A stretch of 40,352 nt of DNA, taken from positions 1 to 40,352 of the IMG/VR virus record IMGVR_UViG_3300028393_000142; one strand, 5' to 3'. This document shows, in pieces, positions 1-7,141 of this stretch. The DNA is from a virus. The position numbers were made by a program, and so were the translations under genes. Each line of letters opens with the position of its first letter. Within the stretch, counting starts at the first letter, position 1. Under the pieces are notes generated by a model. The model was not told the DNA's origin, made no database searches, and saw only the letters and a list, made by a program, of their open reading frames with translations.

Positions 1-28
1 CTACATGCAATAGTTATAAGAATACTTA
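1..28. repeat. Imperfect terminal repeat (contig-end overlap), left copy
   Basis: These bases match positions 40325-40352 at 26 of 28 positions; the differences are G versus A at the 13th and 20th base. When the ends are merged, a small leftward membrane-protein frame runs through the junction (144 nt from TTG at 50 to TAG at 40231, an exact multiple of three). This supports a circular or terminally redundant map rather than a chance match. The two mismatches look like population variants. Confidence 0.75.
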
Positions 29-50
29 CAAGCTCAATTAATATTATCAA
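1..50 (-). CDS. Small single-pass membrane protein, 5' part (continues at the other end of the window)
   Basis: This is the N-terminal part of a 47-aa protein whose remainder lies at 40231-40352. From a TTG at 50 (another in-frame TTG is at 56) it reads about 16 residues, almost all Ile, Leu, Val, Thr or Ala, forming a membrane helix. It overlaps the stop of the upstream leftward gene at 34-36, which suggests translational coupling. There is no clear ribosome-binding site and the start is uncertain. It is supported mainly by the reading frame staying open across the joined ends. Function unknown. Confidence 0.45.
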   Translation of the reverse strand, partial: MIILIELVSILITIAC

Positions 51-276
51 AGTCAAGCCTATCTAAAGGAGTTGGAGCCGTAAGTTTTGCACCGCAAGAA
101 TGACATTTAACGGTAGTGGAATATAAAACAATTTCATAATCTTCAAATACGGCAAGTAGCTCAAAAGTTTTTTCGCCACATGGACAGGCATGAGTAGGCA
201 TACCAGTATAATCTGGTACACTTATGCTTTGCTTAGCTCGGCTTAAAAGCCTCGCCAATACACCCTTGCTGAACAC
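34..276 (-). CDS. Small CxC/CxxC zinc-binding-like protein
   Basis: An 80-aa protein of unknown function. It carries a Cys-Pro-Cys pair near residue 31 and a CHSC pair near residue 58, four cysteines spaced like a small zinc ribbon. The GTG start at 276 lacks a Shine-Dalgarno sequence. However, a leftward promoter (TTGACA, 17-bp spacer, TAGACT) ends seven bases upstream, so the transcript would begin at or next to the GTG. Leaderless translation is common in Actinobacteria and supports this start over the internal ATG near 203. It is transcribed divergently from the early operon and precedes a tiny membrane protein, so it may belong to an early leftward unit. Confidence 0.6.
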   Translation of the reverse strand: MFSKGVLARLLSRAKQSISVPDYTGMPTHACPCGEKTFELLAVFEDYEIVLYSTTVKCHSCGAKLTAPTPLDRLDFDNIN

Positions 277-283
277 GAACAGG

Positions 284-312
284 AGTCTAATTCTGTTTTT
301 TTATTTTGTCAA
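284..312 (-). promoter_or_regulatory. Leftward sigma70-type promoter giving a leaderless transcript
   Basis: On the minus strand TTGACA (312-307), a 17-bp spacer and TAGACT (289-284) form a good sigma70-like promoter. The GTG of the 34-276 gene begins seven bases after the -10 box, at the expected transcription start. The promoter overlaps the rightward early promoter, so the two may compete. Confidence 0.6.
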
Positions 313-313
313 A

Positions 314-343
314 TTGTAAATTTATCGGCGTGTCGCATACAAT
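314..343 (+). promoter_or_regulatory. Rightward early promoter
   Basis: TTGTAA (314-319), an 18-bp spacer and TACAAT (338-343) match a sigma70-type promoter (4/6 and 5/6). It lies about 45 bp before the first gene of the rightward early operon. That gene has its own ribosome-binding site (AAAGGAG, six bases before the ATG at 388). Confidence 0.5.
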
Positions 344-387
344 AGAGCAGACATTGTGTAGTAATCTCCCCTATTGAAAGGAGAAAC

Positions 388-1242
388 ATGACACTAGAAC
401 AAGTAACAGGTAAGGACTATGTTAGCCACTCTGCCCTAAATACATGGCTCAGTTGTGGTTGGCAGTTTTACCTATCTCGTATACAACACGTTCCTGAACA
501 GCCTTCATATTGGTTAGCAGGCGGTAAAGCAGTTCATGAAACTACAGAACTGTATGACCGTTTATACTTTAACTCTGACAAAGAGCCAAGCTTTTCCTCT
601 ACTTTTGCTTTCACAGAAGCATGGGAAAGAAACTACAAAGAATCTGATAATGGTATGGAGTGGCGTGCAGGTGGCAGAGCTACCAAAGCTAATCCTAACA
701 AAGAAGATAAATCTTGGTGGTTGTCAGAGGGTCCACGTATGGTTGACCTATGGGTACAATTTAGAAACGACAGTGGTTTCAAAATGTTTAAACTTCCTGA
801 TGGAAGTGAAGCTATTGAAACAGAACTTAATCAAGATATTAAGGGCGTAAAGTTAAAAGCGTTCCTTGATAGGCTTATGGTTGCCCCAACGGGTGAGTTA
901 ATCGTAGTTGATATTAAGACAAGTTCGCAAGAACCTGCAGCTCTTACTCAGCTTGGCATTTACTCTATTCTTGTTGAGAAAACTTTTGGTATTAGACCTT
1001 CACTTGGCTCATACTTTATGGCTCGCACAGGGGAGTTAACAACCCCTAAATCTTTAGACCGATACACAGAAGAACGTATTGGTTCATGGGCAAAAGGTTT
1101 TGAAATTGCCATAGAAAATAAAATCTTTATTCCACAAGTAAGTTTTATGTGTGGCACTTGTTCAGTAAATGCAGCGTGCTATGCAGTTGGCGGTAAAGAT
1201 TCTCACCTCTACCCAGAAATAACTATAGGAGAAAATAAATGA
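388..1242 (+). CDS. PD-(D/E)XK exonuclease, Cas4/RecB-like
   Basis: A 284-aa nuclease predicted to resect DNA ends or process recombination intermediates. Visible motifs are a conserved Gly-x-x-x-His near residues 46-50, an LDRL acidic motif (D161), the VDIKT core (D175, K177) and a QLGIYS helix (Q188), the standard RecB/Cas4 order. One early cysteine (C23) and a C-terminal trio (C255, C258, C264) have the spacing of a [4Fe-4S] cluster, as in Cas4 and AddB. It is the first gene of the early operon and has a strong Shine-Dalgarno sequence. It overlaps the next gene by ATGA, so the two are probably coupled. In many actinophages a Cas4-like nuclease sits with replication genes; it is not a CRISPR sign here. 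Confidence 0.85.
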   Translation: MTLEQVTGKDYVSHSALNTWLSCGWQFYLSRIQHVPEQPSYWLAGGKAVHETTELYDRLYFNSDKEPSFSSTFAFTEAWERNYKESDNGMEWRAGGRATKANPNKEDKSWWLSEGPRMVDLWVQFRNDSGFKMFKLPDGSEAIETELNQDIKGVKLKAFLDRLMVAPTGELIVVDIKTSSQEPAALTQLGIYSILVEKTFGIRPSLGSYFMARTGELTTPKSLDRYTEERIGSWAKGFEIAIENKIFIPQVSFMCGTCSVNAACYAVGGKDSHLYPEITIGENK

Positions 1243-1697
1243 GTACTACAGAAGCAGCAATTCAAATTAATTTTAAGACTAAGCGTGATGGAATGTTGAT
1301 TAACCTACGCGCTAACGATGCCATTGAACTTGATGGTTTACTCAATGCAATCACTGAGCGTTTAGCTACATTGGTTGATTTGGAAACAACAGTTGAATCG
1401 TTTGCATCAAATGCACAGGTTGCACCACAATCTATTCCTTCGGTAATTACTGATGCGTTTCCTTCTACAAAGGTTGTTTCTGAAACACAATTTGTTTCTC
1501 ATCCACCAGCGATGCAGAATAACCCTCAAGTACAGGGTTATACTCCACAAAAGCCTGCACCATTTTGCACCTGCGGTGCCGGTGCAATGCGTTTGGTACC
1601 AGCAGGTATTGCTAAAGCAACTGGTCGCCCATACAAGGGTTTCTATGCTTGCCCACAGCCACAAGGACAAGCCTGCCCTAACAAAATACCTGCATAA
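1239..1697 (+). CDS. Early protein with C-terminal zinc ribbon
   Basis: A 152-aa protein. The N-terminal 70 residues look like a compact alpha/beta domain. A Pro/Gln-rich linker follows (about residues 75-105). The last 45 residues carry CTCG...C...C cysteines arranged like the zinc ribbons of topoisomerase C-termini or GRF proteins, so single-stranded DNA binding is plausible. It overlaps the Cas4-like gene by ATGA and lies just before the RecA-fold ATPase, which fits a nuclease or annealing accessory role. The function is inferred from context only. Confidence 0.7.
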   Translation: MSTTEAAIQINFKTKRDGMLINLRANDAIELDGLLNAITERLATLVDLETTVESFASNAQVAPQSIPSVITDAFPSTKVVSETQFVSHPPAMQNNPQVQGYTPQKPAPFCTCGAGAMRLVPAGIAKATGRPYKGFYACPQPQGQACPNKIPA

Positions 1698-1700
1698 CTC

Positions 1701-2498
1701 ATGCACTTACTTAGCCGTGCTATTAAAACAGCATCTCAAGGGGGTGCAATACTTCCTACAGTATGGCAATCCCTTGCTGCTCAACAAATAGCGATTCGCT
1801 ACGGTGAAGTAAGCATGATTGCTGGACCGCCAGGGGCAGGTAAGTCAACACTTGCCTTGTCCTTGGCAGTCAAAGCAAAGGTGCCTACTCTATACATTTC
1901 TGCGGATACACATTCCCACACAATGAGCTTACGTCTGCTTGCTTTACTAACAGGAAAGCATCAATCAGAGGTTGAGCCTATGATGGAACTTGACAGGCAA
2001 TGGGCAGCACAAATGCTTAAACCTGCAGACCATATTATGTGGGAGTTTGATTCGTCACCTACGCTAAAAGATATTGAAGATGCAGTACTTGCATCACGCG
2101 AGCGCTTGGGTGAAGATGTACGTTTAATCGTATTGGACAATGCCGTTGATGTAACCATGGATTCGCAAGATGAATGGGGCGGTTTGCGTACACTTATGAA
2201 AGAACTTAAATGGTGGGCTAGGGAAACAGGTGCAGCAGTTGTTGTGTGTCACCACACTAGCGAAGCAGTACAAGGCAACCCATGCCCACCACAAAAATCA
2301 TTGCACGGAAAAGTTGCACAGACACCTAGCCTTATTCTTACTGTTCATAATCAAGTAACAACGATGGGTGTATGTGCAGTTAAAAATCGGTATGGACCAG
2401 CAGATGCAACTGGTGGTAGCCCAGTGTGGTTATCCTACGAGCCAGCTTCCATGCAGATACAAGATGTAATTTTATACGAATCAACACCAATGTTCTAA
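1701..2498 (+). CDS. RecA/DnaB-fold P-loop ATPase (AAA_25/RepA- or Sak4-like)
   Basis: A 265-aa ATPase with Walker A GPPGAGKST (residues 42-50), a Walker B strand ending VLDN (144-147), and a VCHHT segment (183-187) typical of RecA/RepA-type sensors. The length fits a single RecA core. Candidate roles are a replicative helicase of the RepA/DnaB type or a Sak4-type recombination ATPase. The surrounding nuclease, Hjc-like and primase genes fit either. No separate DnaB-like helicase is seen in the window, which slightly favours the helicase role. The start is three bases after the previous stop. Confidence 0.8.
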   Translation: MHLLSRAIKTASQGGAILPTVWQSLAAQQIAIRYGEVSMIAGPPGAGKSTLALSLAVKAKVPTLYISADTHSHTMSLRLLALLTGKHQSEVEPMMELDRQWAAQMLKPADHIMWEFDSSPTLKDIEDAVLASRERLGEDVRLIVLDNAVDVTMDSQDEWGGLRTLMKELKWWARETGAAVVVCHHTSEAVQGNPCPPQKSLHGKVAQTPSLILTVHNQVTTMGVCAVKNRYGPADATGGSPVWLSYEPASMQIQDVILYESTPMF

Positions 2499-2500
2499 GG

Positions 2501-2839
2501 ATGAATATGACTAAGAGAAGTTCTGATTGGGAATTAAGAGTAGCTGAGAATAGTGGAGAAGTTTCAGTTGCATCAGTACCTGATGGAGTAATTAAAGTTC
2601 CAGTAGCTCCACTTAATATAGATGTTAAGGCTCAACTATTAATTGCTGCACCTAAAACACTTACATACACCGTTGGTTGGAGGGCACTTGTTTGGCAAAA
2701 TAAAGAAACTAATCAGTTTCAAGACTTATCGGATGAAGAATACGCCGAATGGCTCACATCTGGAGATATTAAAGACATCCCAGATAACGAAAGCGTTGAA
2801 CAAATTGAATCTTCCACAGGAAATGAAGGACAAGATTAG
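2501..2839 (+). CDS. Hypothetical early protein
   Basis: A 112-aa acidic, soluble protein of unknown function. The start at 2501 (or the ATG at 2507) follows a TAAGG sequence directly after the ATPase stop; longer in-frame extensions would overlap the ATPase. A central Trp/Val-rich stretch looks like beta strands and the last 40 residues are acidic. It overlaps the next gene by 17 nt. No diagnostic motif was seen. Confidence 0.6.
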   Translation: MNMTKRSSDWELRVAENSGEVSVASVPDGVIKVPVAPLNIDVKAQLLIAAPKTLTYTVGWRALVWQNKETNQFQDLSDEEYAEWLTSGDIKDIPDNESVEQIESSTGNEGQD

Positions 2840-3098
2840 TTCTGAATTACCAATACTGATTGATGCAATTAATGATTTAAACGAAAAGGTGTATAACCCT
2901 AATCAAATATGGTTAGAGTCAATACAGTTTGCCGATTACGTTGGTCAACTAGCAGGGCACATGAATGAGTGTGGTGCAGAAGATTGCAATGCAGAACTTA
3001 CATCACAGCTATTAGAAATGAGCCACGCATTTAAACAAATGGGAGAGAACGCATTGAACGTTCTTGATGAAATGGATGGTAATGATTGTGGCGCGTAG
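2823..3098 (+). CDS. Hypothetical early helical protein
   Basis: A 91-aa mostly helical, acidic protein with three cysteines near its middle and end. The ATG at 2823 lies inside the end of the previous gene and is preceded by a weak CAGGA site. The 3' end overlaps the start of the glycosyltransferase gene. Unknown function; the frame is kept as a gene because it bridges its neighbours with the same overlap style as the rest of the operon. Confidence 0.5.
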   Translation: MKDKISSELPILIDAINDLNEKVYNPNQIWLESIQFADYVGQLAGHMNECGAEDCNAELTSQLLEMSHAFKQMGENALNVLDEMDGNDCGA

Positions 3099-3867
3099 CA
3101 AAGAAACTCTATCTATTGGTTGGTGCGACAACGGTATGACTGATGGCAAGTTTACAGAAGGTTTGCTTTATAGCACGCTGACTGGCCCATCTAAGGGTGT
3201 CTATGTACATAATGCTATCCGTGTTGCAGGCAACCAAATAGGTCGCCAACGTCAAGCCCTGCTTGATATGTGGTATGACAATATAAAAACTGATTGGTTG
3301 CTTTGGGTTGACTCTGACATTGTGCTAACTGCAGATGTTCTTGCTTTATTATGGAAAACAGTTGATAAAGATACTAAACCAATTCTTTGTGGTACTTACT
3401 TTATTTCTAAAGAATCGGAAAAAACTTTAATGCAACCTTTTCCTGCTCTTTTTAATGAGGCAGAAGGTGGGCGCAGTTTAAACAAAATTCAATTCTTGCA
3501 CCCAGTTCCTAAGAATCAAGTAGTAAAGATAGATGTTGCTGGCTTAGGTTTGTGCATGATGCACCGAAGCGTAGTTAAAAAGTTACGCGATAAGTTTGGC
3601 AATCAATCTATGTTTGCTGAGGTTGAAGGCATCGGTGATGAGTTCATTGGTGAAGATGTTGTTTTCTTTAGAAAAGTTAAAGATGCTGGCATCCAACTCT
3701 ATGCTCATACGGGCGCTCTTGTAAAACACATGAAGCGCTTTGCCTTTGACGAAAATTATTATGGTATGTATTGGGAAACAGCAACACGTGTAGCAGCAGA
3801 AGAAGCTGCGGAAGCAGCAGAAGCGGAGGCTAAAGATGCCAACACAGCAAGCGAGCAACAAGCGTAG
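3082..3867 (+). CDS. GT-A family glycosyltransferase-like protein
   Basis: A protein of about 261 aa with a GT-A nucleotide-sugar fold. It shows a beta strand ending WVDSD, the metal-binding DxD motif (about residues 72-74). A GLGLCMMHRS segment and an acceptor-side GEDVVFFRK motif (acidic E-D) follow, typical of family 2-like transferases. The C-terminal 30 residues are an Ala/Glu helix. Several starts are possible (TTG 3064; ATG 3067, 3076, 3082); 3082 is chosen because GGATGG precedes it. Sitting among nucleases and primase, it may modify phage DNA or another intracellular target, but no base-hydroxylating enzyme is visible. Virion or host-surface glycosylation is equally possible. Confidence 0.75.
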   Translation: MIVARSKETLSIGWCDNGMTDGKFTEGLLYSTLTGPSKGVYVHNAIRVAGNQIGRQRQALLDMWYDNIKTDWLLWVDSDIVLTADVLALLWKTVDKDTKPILCGTYFISKESEKTLMQPFPALFNEAEGGRSLNKIQFLHPVPKNQVVKIDVAGLGLCMMHRSVVKKLRDKFGNQSMFAEVEGIGDEFIGEDVVFFRKVKDAGIQLYAHTGALVKHMKRFAFDENYYGMYWETATRVAAEEAAEAAEAEAKDANTASEQQA

Positions 3868-4201
3868 AGGTGCAGCGTTTGAAATTGAACTTGCCGATTG
3901 GTTTATCAATCAAGGTTTAAACGCACAACGCCTACCCCGTGCTGGTAGAAATGACATCGGTGATGTATTTCTACCAGCTAACAATGACATTTATGTTATC
4001 GAAGCCAAGGCACCACGGCGTGATGGCAAGATTGATTTATCAGGATGGCTACGTGAAGCTGACCTTGAAGCTGATAACTATAAGAAAGCTAAGAACCTAG
4101 CATCAACACCTACTCCATTGGTAATTATCAAGGCACCAAACAAGGGAATTGAGGATGCTTATGTAGTGCAAAGGCTGAGTGATGTTATCGCCAAACTCTA
4201 A
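3836..4201 (+). CDS. Hjc/VRR-NUC-like PD-(D/E)XK nuclease
   Basis: A 121-aa small nuclease resembling archaeal-type Holliday junction resolvases. The N-terminus has the basic RRGAAFE helix (E16). A GDVF strand supplies D43 and an IEAK strand supplies E56 and K58. This is the compact Hjc arrangement. It would cleave branched recombination or replication intermediates before packaging. It overlaps the glycosyltransferase by 32 nt and the primase zinc-finger gene by 20 nt, so it is translated within the same operon. Confidence 0.75.
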   Translation: MPTQQASNKRRGAAFEIELADWFINQGLNAQRLPRAGRNDIGDVFLPANNDIYVIEAKAPRRDGKIDLSGWLREADLEADNYKKAKNLASTPTPLVIIKAPNKGIEDAYVVQRLSDVIAKL

Positions 4202-4559
4202 ACATGACATTGTGAAAGTACTGGAGCACTATGGATTTGATATACCCCATGACAAGCGTGGTTGGTTTACGTTGCGTTGTGCTTTTCATGGGGATAGAGT
4301 TAAGTCTGCACGTTTAAACATTAGTAATGGGGGCTTTCGTTGTTTCGGTTGCGAAATGTCAGGCGATGTGTATTCACTTATTATGAAAAAAGAAGGAGTC
4401 AATTTCAATGAGGCTAAGCAAATCGCAGAGGGAATTACTGGAGAAAGCAACGGAGAATTACGAAACAAATCTAACAGAAATACTTCCGTATCTGGAGAGC
4501 AGAGGTATCACGGAACAGACAGCACGTATGTTTCGCCTCGGCTACGTAAAGGAACCTGA
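4182..4559 (+). CDS. Primase zinc-finger (CHC2-type) subunit
   Basis: A 125-aa protein with a CHC2 zinc finger: C33, H36, C54 and C57, followed by GDVYSLI as in DnaG N-termini. It lacks the TOPRIM catalytic domain, which is encoded by the next gene in a different frame starting at 4408. The last 50 residues are polar and low-complexity and overlap the TOPRIM gene by 152 nt. A +1 shift inside the overlap would create a single DnaG-like primase. Whether two proteins or a fusion is made cannot be told from sequence. Confidence 0.75.
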   Translation: MLSPNSKHDIVKVLEHYGFDIPHDKRGWFTLRCAFHGDRVKSARLNISNGGFRCFGCEMSGDVYSLIMKKEGVNFNEAKQIAEGITGESNGELRNKSNRNTSVSGEQRYHGTDSTYVSPRLRKGT

Positions 4560-5025
4560 GATTGGACATGAGCCTTACCTTGGCAAGTTGGCAATCCCAT
4601 ACCTTACGCCGTCAGGAGTCATTGACATACGTTTTCGTAGTTTAAACAGCGACGGTGGGCCTAAGTATATGTCTAGACCAGGAGCTACTACTCATATCTT
4701 TAATGTTGATGCACTAAATAATGATTCGGATTTCCTTGCAATATGTGAAGGTGAATTAGATACAGTAATTGCTACACAAGCTGGCTTCAATGCAGTTGGT
4801 TTGCCTGGAGCTAATAACTGGAAAGGCTTTTACGCACGTGTGCTTGCTGACTACACAAAGATAATCTTGCTATGTGATGGTGACAATGCAGGGCGTGAGA
4901 TGGCAAAGAACTTGAGTAAAGAACTAGAGAATGTATTCCCAGTGTTCATGCCTGAGGGTCAAGATGTAAATGATATTTACCTTGCCGAAGGTGCGGATGG
5001 TTTACGCAAACGAGCTGGTGTTTAA
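4408..5025 (+). CDS. Primase TOPRIM catalytic subunit
   Basis: A 205-aa protein with a DnaG-like core. An N-terminal helical segment with YLESRGIT (28-35) precedes a beta-rich part ending in KYMSRPGA. The TOPRIM motifs follow: ICEGE (E114, E116) and LLCDGDNAG (D157, D159). It would synthesise RNA primers together with the upstream zinc-finger protein. ATG 4408 is preceded by AAGAAGGAG, a good Shine-Dalgarno sequence about 14 bases away, so independent initiation is possible. The stop codon is embedded in a GTTTAAAC palindrome that abuts the next start. Confidence 0.8.
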   Translation: MRLSKSQRELLEKATENYETNLTEILPYLESRGITEQTARMFRLGYVKEPEIGHEPYLGKLAIPYLTPSGVIDIRFRSLNSDGGPKYMSRPGATTHIFNVDALNNDSDFLAICEGELDTVIATQAGFNAVGLPGANNWKGFYARVLADYTKIILLCDGDNAGREMAKNLSKELENVFPVFMPEGQDVNDIYLAEGADGLRKRAGV

Positions 5026-5027
5026 AC

Positions 5028-5423
5028 ATGGTTAAACACTCAGCGTTCGATTTAGATTTTGGATACGGGCGCAAAGGCGAAAAGCTAGTTGAGGAATTAT
5101 TAACCGAAGGTAAGACTGTTGAAGTTAAGCGAGATAGAAAATGGTGGGTAACTAATAACCTATACATTGAAGTTGAGTGTTGGTTTATGAAGTCGAAGTC
5201 TTGGGAACCGTCAGGAATTATGGTAACTGAGGCTTCATATTGGGCGTTTGTACTAGAAAAGGGTGTACTTATGGTACCCACTACGCACGTAATGTATGCC
5301 ATTAAAGAGTTTGGTCGTGAGATTACTTGCGATATTCCTCCAAATAAAAGCAAGGGTTATTTAATTACTGTAGATGATTTACTTATGGCTATGAGAAAGT
5401 TAAAAAGTGAACCAGTTAATTGA
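5028..5423 (+). CDS. Small PD-(D/E)XK-like protein
   Basis: A 131-aa protein with an RKGEKLVEELL helix and a VEVKRD strand, followed by NNLYIEVEC. This resembles the acid-x-Lys core of restriction-type or resolvase-type nucleases. Two further strands and a C-terminal helix complete a small alpha/beta fold. The catalytic set is less certain than in the Hjc-like gene upstream, so the nuclease call is moderate. It starts three bases after the TOPRIM stop. Confidence 0.6.
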   Translation: MVKHSAFDLDFGYGRKGEKLVEELLTEGKTVEVKRDRKWWVTNNLYIEVECWFMKSKSWEPSGIMVTEASYWAFVLEKGVLMVPTTHVMYAIKEFGREITCDIPPNKSKGYLITVDDLLMAMRKLKSEPVN

Positions 5424-6081
5424 TGATAAAGAACCTATGTGGGAAACTGTTTATACAGTGGCTCGCTTAGCTGCTGTACGTTGTGTACGTATCCATCGCA
5501 ATCTTGTATCTGTGGATGATGTGTTCCAACACTTGAACCTATGGGCGCTGGAACACTGGCACAAAATAGAAGAATGGCAACACCAGGATTCATTAGTGTT
5601 TAAACTTAAACGTACATTCAATAATGAATCTCAGAAGTTTGTTGCTAAGGAGCGTGCTTACAGAACCAAGTCAGTTCCATCTGATGCTTTCTATTACACC
5701 CATGAAATCTTGCAGGAGTTACTTAAAGATGTATGGGTATACGAACAATGGGTACAAAGTTCATCACCAAATGATGCTGAATTTATTAGCAAATCAAGCA
5801 AGCCAAGTGAGGGCATGAATCGTGAGGCTATGTTATCTGATGTAAGTGTTGCACTTAATCGTTTAAACGAACAAGATAGATTGTTGTTGCATCGTAGGTT
5901 TGCAAATGGTGGAACAGATATTGATGCTTTGGCTATTGAGTATTCCATTAGTGATGAAGCTGTTCGCAAAAGAATTAGCCGTTCGCTAGGGAAATTGCAA
6001 GATAGATTAGGTGGCGAACAGCCACAATGGAATAACCGTAGATACAATAAACCAGATAAGGAAACAAATAACAATGATTAA
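5407..6081 (+). CDS. Sigma-factor-like protein (region-4-type HTH)
   Basis: A 224-aa protein. Residues 145-202 resemble sigma70 region 4: LNEQDRLLLHRRF, then DIDALAIEY, then a recognition helix around EAVRKRISRSL. The N-terminal part is helical with several Trp residues and could be a degenerate region 2, but no clear -10 recognition motif is visible. The GTG at 5407 overlaps the previous gene; ATG 5437 is an alternative. It is the obvious candidate for redirecting host RNA polymerase, for example to late transcription. A DNA-binding regulator without sigma activity is the alternative. Confidence 0.65.
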   Translation: MNQLIDDKEPMWETVYTVARLAAVRCVRIHRNLVSVDDVFQHLNLWALEHWHKIEEWQHQDSLVFKLKRTFNNESQKFVAKERAYRTKSVPSDAFYYTHEILQELLKDVWVYEQWVQSSSPNDAEFISKSSKPSEGMNREAMLSDVSVALNRLNEQDRLLLHRRFANGGTDIDALAIEYSISDEAVRKRISRSLGKLQDRLGGEQPQWNNRRYNKPDKETNNND

Positions 6082-6208
6082 ACACCAACCAATGAAACCT
6101 TGGAACTGGTTAGGGTTGCCTCTGTATTACTTTGGATTATATTTAAACGATATTGGTTATTACATTCACCTGGCAGGCGATAAGATTATATGGTTTAAAC
6201 GTAAATGA
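6074..6208 (+). CDS. Tiny membrane-associated protein
   Basis: A 44-aa peptide rich in Trp, Tyr, Leu and Ile (PWNWLGLPLYYFGLYL) with a basic C-terminus, likely to lie on or in the membrane. It overlaps the sigma-like gene by 8 nt and the next gene by ATGA, which supports its reality. A GTTTAAAC palindrome lies at its 3' end. Function unknown. Confidence 0.5.
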   Translation: MIKHQPMKPWNWLGLPLYYFGLYLNDIGYYIHLAGDKIIWFKRK

Positions 6209-6477
6209 GTGGGCAAAATAATACCCAAATAGGTATAACAGTACCCATTGACATGACACACGATGAATTGTTGGCAAAGTTACTTGTAACAGATAAAACC
6301 AATATGAATTTGGAAGTAATAAAATGGCAATTAGCGTTATATGCAGTAGTGGAGTTGCATAAGCCAGAGACACATGACCCTGAAACAGTTGGTTTATATT
6401 GCGACCATTGCAGTTATGCAATTACTGAACCGTACCCCTGCCCTACCATTCAAGCCATAGAGAAGGAGTTAAAATGA
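6205..6477 (+). CDS. Hypothetical early protein with Cys pair
   Basis: A 90-aa protein of unknown function. It has a Thr/Asp-rich N-terminal helix and a C-terminal CDHC motif plus a later Cys, which could bind zinc. It overlaps the genes on both sides by four bases, as expected for translational coupling inside the operon. Confidence 0.6.
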   Translation: MSGQNNTQIGITVPIDMTHDELLAKLLVTDKTNMNLEVIKWQLALYAVVELHKPETHDPETVGLYCDHCSYAITEPYPCPTIQAIEKELK

Positions 6478-7028
6478 TTATCGGATTAAGTGGATACGCA
6501 CAATCAGGTAAAGATACAGTAGCTGAATTGTTGTGCGTTGATTATAAGTTTCACCGTCGCTCTTTTGCTGACCCAATTCGTGAGGCTATCTACCGTTTAA
6601 ATCCTTACATAATTAACGATGGTTTAAACGATGGCAGTTGGCGTGTAGCTGATGATGTTGATGAGCATGGGTGGGAGATGGCTAAGCAACACCCCGAAGT
6701 GCGTAGATTGATGCAAGTATTTGGCACCGAGATTGGTCGCAAAATGTTTGGTGAAAACTTTTGGGTTGATATTGCTTTAGCTGGTTTAAACAGTAACCAA
6801 CGTGTTGTTATAGCTGATGTTCGTTTTCCTAATGAAGCTGATGCAATTAAAAATTTAGGTGGTCAAGTCTGGCGCATAAATAGATTAGGTAATAGTGCAG
6901 TTAATAATCATTCATCTGAACACGCTATGGATAACTACTTGTTTAATCATGTTATTTATAACAACGAAACCATAGAAGAATTAAGTGTTGATGTATTTAT
7001 GTTGGCTAATAAACTTAACTTAAATTAG
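6474..7028 (+). CDS. Deoxynucleoside monophosphate kinase-like P-loop kinase
   Basis: A 184-aa kinase with the P-loop GYAQSGKDT (residues 7-15) and the downstream SFADPIREA segment. A VIADVRFPNEAD motif near residues 113-124 is characteristic of phage dNMP kinases (T4 gp1-like) and adenylate-kinase relatives. It would phosphorylate dNMPs from degraded host DNA to feed replication. It is the last gene of the early operon. Its start is preceded by GAAGGAG and overlaps the previous stop, and a strong terminator follows 14 bp after its stop. Confidence 0.8.
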   Translation: MIIGLSGYAQSGKDTVAELLCVDYKFHRRSFADPIREAIYRLNPYIINDGLNDGSWRVADDVDEHGWEMAKQHPEVRRLMQVFGTEIGRKMFGENFWVDIALAGLNSNQRVVIADVRFPNEADAIKNLGGQVWRINRLGNSAVNNHSSEHAMDNYLFNHVIYNNETIEELSVDVFMLANKLNLN

Positions 7029-7042
7029 TTATGAAAATAAGG

Positions 7043-7074
7043 AAGCCCCTCAAGGACTGGAACTTGAGGGGCTT
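7043..7074. terminator. Bidirectional rho-independent terminator
   Basis: Perfect 12-bp stem AAGCCCCTCAAG / CTTGAGGGGCTT with an 8-nt loop. It lies between the end of the rightward early operon and the end of the leftward WhiB operon. A T-rich tail is weak on both sides, but the stem is strong and the convergent position is typical. Confidence 0.85.
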
Positions 7075-7141
7075 TCGTATGGGCACCTACTCTACGCTTC
7101 CCCTTCATAAAGGAGATGCCCAATAGATAAATCATACCATA

